NCBI RefSeq assembly: GCF_022267325.1
Contig: NZ_JAIZBG010000001.1
Span: 3,778,501 to 3,842,500 of the forward strand
Source of the DNA: Leptospira sanjuanensis
Lineage (GTDB): Bacteria > Spirochaetota > Leptospiria > Leptospirales > Leptospiraceae
Length of the DNA: 64,000 bases
Reading direction: 5' to 3'
Below are positions 55,327 through 64,000 of the stretch, piece by piece. Positions within the stretch are counted from its first letter, which is position 1; every line of letters begins with the position of its first letter. The translations under genes were made by a program, and so were the position numbers. Below the pieces are notes generated by a model. It searched no databases. It was not told the origin of the DNA and worked only from the letters and a program-made list of their open reading frames with translations.

Positions 55327-55447
55327 CGAAAAACGAATTGAAAACGACGGCGCATTGCAGTATTTCCGCTCGATCCCTGTCGCAAAATACATTCTAAAAA
55401 GTGAATTCTTTTGAATCTCAACGAAGCTTTACTAAAGTGTAGTTATT

Positions 55448-57388
55448 TCAATTATTGGATCGTTTCGTTCGAACGATACAAGCCCCTCGAATCGGCGTTT
55501 GTATCGTATTCTTTGCGAACTTCAATTCTTTCGTCAAGATCTCGGTAAGACCTCCCTCGATCTCTTCACAAGACTTTGCAACGATAAACCAATCTTCTTT
55601 GGAAACCGGAAAGGAGGTCGTCGGTATCGACTCGGAAGAGCGAGCTTTCAAAAATTCCGCTTCTTCTTTTTTTCTCTTTTCACGGACCATTTGGCGATTC
55701 AAAAAACCGGCTCGATAAAAAGACAATGTAATATCCGGGCGATTGTGATGTTCCAGTGGAAGCAAATTCCATAAAACGGAAGAACGGTTTACTTCTTTTA
55801 GGAAATATTCCTCAGCGTCGTCGGCGGTATAAAACAAAGAACGGTCCACCCCCGAAAAACAAAGATTGGTTCTCTCCCAAACCGAATCATTCTTCCAACT
55901 CCAATACCCGAGCGTAAACATAATAAATAAGGAATATACGGCCGCGGCAAAAATTTTGATGAATCCTTCTTTCGAAAACTCTTCGCGGCAAAAAATCCCG
56001 ATCGCGATCAACAAAGCCGGATACAAATGATAAATATGCCGCGGTTGATGATTGGGCGTCATCAGTGTAAGTCCCAAAATCGAAACGAAGATCGATAAAA
56101 ACAAAAAGAACGAAGCGCTGACCTCCCCCTTCTCGCGATAACGAAAGATTCCGAATCCGATCCCGAACAACAAGCCCGCAAACAAAATCCATCCGCCATA
56201 CGGAGCATAAAACGAATTCTCGACGATCTCTCGAAAGTAAGTAAGACTAAAAATCGATTCGTCGCCTTGTCCTGGCAATAAACCCGCGCCTTGCGCGTGC
56301 CCGATCGTGCTGCTCGAACTGGAAAATCGGTCCGGATGCAATAAAACCCAAGAACCGATCGGAAGAATCACGTACGTCCAGAAATATTTCCAAAGAAAAA
56401 ATTCCTCGCGTTTGAAAAGATTCTTATCGGAAGAAATTTCCGTATTTCCCCTTTTGATTGCAGAACCGTAAAATATGTTCCAAAGTGAAATGCTGGCGCT
56501 GATCCAAAACACGAGCGCGCCCGCGTAACGCAAAAGCGCTTTGGTTTTTCCCGGAAACGTTTCCTTGGAAAAAAGGATCAATGTAAAAATCAACACGATC
56601 GACAGAACGATCGGAAGCAAAGCGCCCCATTTGACTCTTTTAAAAAAATTCTTTTCCGAAGTTCGTCGATAAGAATGCAACAGATCGAATAGGAACGTTC
56701 TGGTTTCTTGAAAACGAAACACGGTTAAAAACAAACAACCGAAAAAAACGAAGATATAACCGTACGGATATTTCGTATGAAACAAAAGGTTCGAGCTGAT
56801 CAATAAAAACCAGGGTGAATTCGGTTTTTGATTTTCGATCGAGTTTCGGTACAAATTCCAAAAGGCAAGAATCGCAGGCAGAAAGAAAAGTCCGCCTTGC
56901 ACTTCCAACATTCCCGAAAAAGAATAATGCATAAATCCCGGATTCTGCAAAAGCCCGGCCCAAACGATCGGAAACAAAATCGCGGCTGCGATCCAACTTC
57001 TATTTTTGTTAAACGACGTCAAGATCCAAGGAACGATCGCAAAAAGAAGAATCAATTCTACGAACGTAAACAACGAAACGGGAGTTCCACCCGGACCGAA
57101 CATCAAAACGATCAAAGCCTCGGGAATATTTCGAAGAACCGGCCAAGTCGGCGAATCAAAGATCAACTTCAGAACGGTGATCGCGTCGAAGGAACGCACG
57201 GCTTCCGCGATTCGAATCGAAGTAACTAATCTCGCGTCCGGGTCCCACGTTAAAAAATTCTGATTCGGACAAAACGTTATAAATTTAAGATACAGTTTTC
57301 GGAAATAGATTCCTAAAATAACGAACTGAGGTAAAAAAAGTCCCAGAGATAAAAATGCGGACGCGCGGATGTTCTTCAAAAACTGCAT
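55448..57388 (-). CDS. Large polytopic membrane protein, GT-C glycosyltransferase-like
   Basis: 646 residues with a dozen or more hydrophobic helices. A loop after the first helix has [10 protein letters not shown], the acidic loop typical of GT-C enzymes (PMT/ArnT-type), and the C-terminal 100 residues form a soluble domain. I see no further catalytic motif, so the assignment is structural. It may transfer a sugar from a polyprenyl carrier onto lipid A, O-antigen or protein. Its ATG and the ATG of the divergent gene share the CATG at 57386-57389. Confidence 0.55.
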   Translation of the reverse strand: MQFLKNIRASAFLSLGLFLPQFVILGIYFRKLYLKFITFCPNQNFLTWDPDARLVTSIRIAEAVRSFDAITVLKLIFDSPTWPVLRNIPEALIVLMFGPGGTPVSLFTFVELILLFAIVPWILTSFNKNRSWIAAAILFPIVWAGLLQNPGFMHYSFSGMLEVQGGLFFLPAILAFWNLYRNSIENQKPNSPWFLLISSNLLFHTKYPYGYIFVFFGCLFLTVFRFQETRTFLFDLLHSYRRTSEKNFFKRVKWGALLPIVLSIVLIFTLILFSKETFPGKTKALLRYAGALVFWISASISLWNIFYGSAIKRGNTEISSDKNLFKREEFFLWKYFWTYVILPIGSWVLLHPDRFSSSSSTIGHAQGAGLLPGQGDESIFSLTYFREIVENSFYAPYGGWILFAGLLFGIGFGIFRYREKGEVSASFFLFLSIFVSILGLTLMTPNHQPRHIYHLYPALLIAIGIFCREEFSKEGFIKIFAAAVYSLFIMFTLGYWSWKNDSVWERTNLCFSGVDRSLFYTADDAEEYFLKEVNRSSVLWNLLPLEHHNRPDITLSFYRAGFLNRQMVREKRKKEEAEFLKARSSESIPTTSFPVSKEDWFIVAKSCEEIEGGLTEILTKELKFAKNTIQTPIRGACIVRTKRSNN

Positions 57389-58499
57389 GATCGATTTCAG
57401 GAATCATCACAACTTCTTTCGGATTACGGTCAATCGACTAATCGGAATCTATTTTTTATTCCCTATTTTTTTTACGCTTCACGCGGACGATCGGCCCTTC
57501 GTCTTTCCCAAGGATCATTCCTTTCATCCTTCGTATAAAGTGGAATGGTGTTATTTCGTGGGAATTATCCGTTCTTCGGACGGAAAACGATACGGATACG
57601 AGCTGAGTTTTTTCAAAGGGATTTTCGGCAAGAATAGGGAAGCGTTTCCCGTTCACTTTGCGATCTCCGATCTGGAAAACAAAAAACACGAAACCGCGCA
57701 AATCGTTGAACGAAAGTTAGGCGGTATGGCGGGTTACGACGGAAAACGGATTTTTAGCGGTGACTTCGTTCTCGAAATTCGAGGAAAAACGGAATTTCAC
57801 TTGATCGCAAAACCGAAAAACGTCCCCGGACTTTCGCTGGATCTGCATCTCAGCGCAAAGGATTCAAATATTCTAATACACGGAGACAATGGGAAATCGA
57901 TCAAGAGCAGAAAAAATCCCGATTTCTATTCGTATTATTACAGCATCCCCGGACTTTCCACACAAGGAGAACTCGTTTTCAACGGGAAAAAGATTCGGAT
58001 CGAAAGCGGCAGTTCTTGGATGGACCATGAATGGAGCAGTCCGATGGATTCCACAAGACAAGCGGAACTCTCGGACAAATCCAATTCTTGGGATTGGATC
58101 TGCATCCAACTCGAGGACGGAACCGATCTGATGGCGTTTAACTTTCGGGAAACTCCCGGCTCCGCTTCGGAAAGTTTCGGAACGCTCCGATTGAAGTCCG
58201 GACAAAAAACGAAATTCGAAAGAGAAGGCGAAATACTTTTCTTACACGATTCTTCCGTTTGGAAAAGTCGGCGCACCGATAAAAAATATCCTCTTCTATG
58301 GAATCTGACCACTCGAGCGACACAAGAAGATTCGACTCTCCAGCTTATAATAGAACCATTCTTTGAAGATCAAGAATTCGATTCCAGACCTACAACCGGA
58401 TTCAGTTATTGGGAAGGAGCGGTAAAAGTTCGAGGAACGAGAGCCGGAAAATCCGTTCAAGGTTTCGGATACTTGGAGCTTAAAGGAAATCGCGATTGA
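57387..58499 (+). CDS. CrtC/AttH-like lipocalin-domain protein
   Basis: About 370 residues with a signal peptide ([17 protein letters not shown]) and two lipocalin-like beta domains of the carotenoid 1,2-hydratase/AttH family. Motifs: EWCYFVGII (WWYFxGxL type), [34 protein letters not shown] and [10 protein letters not shown]. The CrtC family hydrates carotenoids, but most bacterial homologues have no known reaction. The start is the ATG at 57387 (or 57369), in a head-to-head overlap with the minus-strand gene. Confidence 0.8.
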   Translation: MIDFRNHHNFFRITVNRLIGIYFLFPIFFTLHADDRPFVFPKDHSFHPSYKVEWCYFVGIIRSSDGKRYGYELSFFKGIFGKNREAFPVHFAISDLENKKHETAQIVERKLGGMAGYDGKRIFSGDFVLEIRGKTEFHLIAKPKNVPGLSLDLHLSAKDSNILIHGDNGKSIKSRKNPDFYSYYYSIPGLSTQGELVFNGKKIRIESGSSWMDHEWSSPMDSTRQAELSDKSNSWDWICIQLEDGTDLMAFNFRETPGSASESFGTLRLKSGQKTKFEREGEILFLHDSSVWKSRRTDKKYPLLWNLTTRATQEDSTLQLIIEPFFEDQEFDSRPTTGFSYWEGAVKVRGTRAGKSVQGFGYLELKGNRD

Positions 58500-58623
58500 A
58501 ACCGAATAAAATCGGAACGTAACGTTCAAACGATTTCTCTTAACAATTAAAACTCTTTTTTGAAAAAGACTTTGTCTTAGAATCAAATTCCTCGAAACTG
58601 TTTTTCCGGGAACCGGAAACGAA

Positions 58624-59630
58624 ATGAAAAAATATTTCCTGAAACGATTTCTTCTCATCATCCCGACTTTGTTGGGAATGACGTTTATCGTTTTTTTGAT
58701 TTCTCATTTTGCGCCCGGCGGTCCGCTTGAAACCGAAATCGCAAAGATCCGAGGATATGCGAACGCGCAAGGCGGGAGCGCAAAAACGATCTCCGAAGAA
58801 GAAATAGACATCATCAAAAAAAGATTACATTTAGATAAACCCGTCGGCATCGCTTATCTTTACTGGCTCAAAGAAATTCTTAGCTTTAACCTGGGAGAAT
58901 CCAGACTACATACGCGGCAAGTGACGGATTTGATTTTGGAAAAACTTCCCGTTTCGCTTACGTTCGGTCTTTCTGGTTTTTTTCTTTCCTATTTGATTTG
59001 TATTCCGCTCGGAATCGCAAAGGCTCTTCAGAACGGAGAACGATTCGATATCGCTTCCAGCGGAATCATCCTAATCACGTATTCGATTCCTGTGTTCGCA
59101 CTTTCCGTGTTACTGCTTTACACGTTCGCTTCGGGAGAATTATTGTCGATCTTCCCGCTCGGTCACGAGGTTTCGGACGAATACGAATCCTTATCCTCTT
59201 GGGAAAAGATCGTCGATCGAATCCAACATATGTTCCTCCCGGTGATTTGTTACGTTTCCGGTTCGTTCGCGGTTCTCACATTGTTGATGAAGAATTCCCT
59301 CTTGGAACAAATCTCGAAAGAATACGTTCGCACCGCTCTTTCCAAGGGATTCAGTTTTAAGGAAGCGATCTTCAAACACGCGTTTCGAAATTCTTTGATT
59401 CCGATCGCGACCGGCTTCGGAAGCAATCTCAGTTTGATTTTCGCGGGCTCGCTCGTCATCGAACTCGTATTCAACATCGACGGAATGGGACTTTTAAGTT
59501 TCCAAGCCGTCACGGAAAGAGACACCGATCTGATGATGGGACTTTTATTGGTTCAAAGTCTTCTTTCATTGATCGGAAATATTCTTTCCGATTTCTGTTA
59601 CGTCCTTATCGATCCGAGGATTCAATTCGA

Positions 59631-59634
<4 letters not shown>
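58624..59634 (+). CDS. ABC importer permease, YejB/OppB-like
   Basis: A 336-residue inner-membrane permease with six or so helices. [22 protein letters not shown] is the YejB-type N-terminal region, followed by [16 protein letters not shown] and the [15 protein letters not shown] coupling (EAA) loop. It pairs with the next gene, overlapping by 4 bp, to form the channel of a peptide importer. YejABEF handles microcin C-like peptides in enterobacteria; other OppB/DppB relatives carry oligopeptides or nickel. Confidence 0.88.
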
Positions 59635-60670
<1,036 letters not shown>

Positions 60671-60674
<4 letters not shown>

Positions 60675-61654
60675 ACGCTTCTTCTTTGCTTCAGGTTAGG
60701 AATTTTTCACTCGATCTCTATTCGGAAAACCGCTGGCTTCCCGTTCTTCAAAATTTAAGTTTCGACGTACGACCCGGTGAAATTCTTTCTTTGATCGGGG
60801 AATCGGGCTGCGGCAAGTCTTTGACAGCGCTCGCACTGACGCGTTTGATTCCTTCCAATATTTCTAAGGTTCGCTCGGGTGAAATTTTATACCAAGGAAA
60901 CGATCTTTTAAAACTTTCCGCCGAGGAAATGAGAAAGATCCGAGGAAAAGAAATCGCTTATATCTTTCAAGAACCGTTTGCCGCTCTCAATCCTTTGTTG
61001 AAAATCGAAGAACAAATGATCGAAGCGTATCTGATGCACATTTCGGATAACCGCAAAGAGGCGATTGAAAAAGCGAAGTATCTTTTGTCTTCGGTCGGAA
61101 TCACGGACATTCAACAAAGATTATATTCCTATCCGAATCAGATGAGCGGAGGAATTCTCCAGCGAATCAGCATCGCGATGGCGTTGATGTGCGATCCGAC
61201 TCTTCTCATCGCCGACGAGCCGACGAGCGCGATCGACGTAACGATCCAAGCACAGCTTGTGGAACTTCTTCTCCGCCTTCAAAAACAAAACGGAATGTCG
61301 ATTCTCTTTATCTCGCACGACTTCGGTTTAGTCGGAACGATCGCGCATCGAATCGCTGTTATGTATGCGGGAAGAATCGCGGAGATCGGAGACACGGATT
61401 CCGTCATCGATTCGCCGAATCATCCTTATACGAAGGATTTGCTCGCGTCGATTCCGTCGCTCGCCAAATCGGTAGAGGACTTGCAACCGATTCAAGGAAT
61501 CGTTCCTTCGCCCGATCAGTACCCGATCGGTTGTCATTATTCCACGCGTTGTAAAGCTGTGATGAATTCGTGCAAAGAAACCAAACCGGAATTGTTTACA
61601 GTACGCTCCGAAAAAGAACCGCATCTGGCCGCTTGTTTTTTAACGAAAGAATAG
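60671..61654 (+). CDS. Peptide ABC transporter ATP-binding protein (OppD-like)
   Basis: A 327-residue ATPase of the OppD/DppD kind. Walker [10 protein letters not shown]-loop IFQEP, signature [16 protein letters not shown] and Walker [14 protein letters not shown] are present, with the switch His in FISHD. The C-terminal domain has a Cys-containing [11 protein letters not shown] segment, as in oligopeptide ATPases with an iron-sulfur-like or zinc finger. Signature SGGIL differs slightly from SGGMR/SGGQ. It pairs with the next ATPase. Confidence 0.92.
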
Positions 61655-61675
61655 GATCCTATCGAAGAAGAAATC

Positions 61676-64000
<2,325 letters not shown>

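Overview
The window looks like a chromosomal segment of a Leptospira species. This rests on gene content and style: spirochaetal lipoproteins with loose lipoboxes (LSFC, AVGC, LVNC), leptospiral-type hypothetical proteins, short dispersed repeats with a GGAGTTCC core, moderate GC, frequent 4-bp ATGA stop/start overlaps and occasional TTG starts. The species cannot be fixed from the sequence alone, although a cobalamin assembly operon would fit the B12-producing pathogen-related clade better than the saprophytes (inference). I see no tRNA, rRNA, CRISPR array, insertion sequence or prophage. Gene density is high and the content looks like ordinary core chromosome with some lineage-specific genes.

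Layout. 1-6.3 kb (+): end of a DUF2779 protein, argG-coaD-ndk, a 60-residue orphan, a 0.6-kb intergenic stretch studded with GGAGTTCC-core repeats, then icd and an epimerase. 6.3-8.7 kb (-): a single-domain response regulator behind a two-PAS histidine kinase, and a small ferredoxin. 8.8-13.3 kb (+): a Tat-exported small subunit with a GMC oxidoreductase, an exported hypothetical protein, a DUF2905 protein and an aminotransferase. 13.4-21.5 kb (-): a long tightly packed run: lipoprotein, gltX, anti-sigma-type kinase, DUF455 protein, lipoprotein, FFLEELY-like helical protein, an orphan MotB-like protein, Cys-rich lipoprotein and M14 peptidase. 21.7-25.2 kb (+): an unorthodox type IIA topoisomerase pair (A before B, short A subunit, several motifs closer to eukaryotic or T4-like enzymes), closed by a strong terminator.

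25.4-28.4 kb: a TetR regulator divergent from a DAPG-hydrolase-like gene, with palindromic operators between them, and a flavin amine oxidase. 28.7-33.6 kb (+): a cobalamin riboswitch followed by two surface-type lipoprotein or exported proteins, a DUF6580 membrane protein, and cobT-cobS-cobC. This looks like a B12-repressed salvage and nucleotide-loop assembly operon whose first three genes are uncharacterised. 33.7-43.8 kb: a VWA protein, two tandem DUF4139 proteins, a sterol-desaturase-type hydroxylase, a FadL-like outer-membrane protein and a ClC channel. 43.9-47.6 kb: a hypothetical protein and a CPBP protease, divergent from a LysM-M23 endopeptidase and a beta-propeller protein. 47.8-53.8 kb (-): a complete-looking assimilatory sulfate operon, cysH-cysD-cysN-cobA-(precorrin-2 dehydrogenase)-cysI, which also makes the siroheme that CysI needs. 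54.3-64 kb: a second CPBP-like membrane protein, a large polytopic membrane protein, a CrtC/AttH-like protein, a four-gene Yej/Opp-type ABC importer without a binding protein, and the start of an AsmA-like gene that runs off the window.
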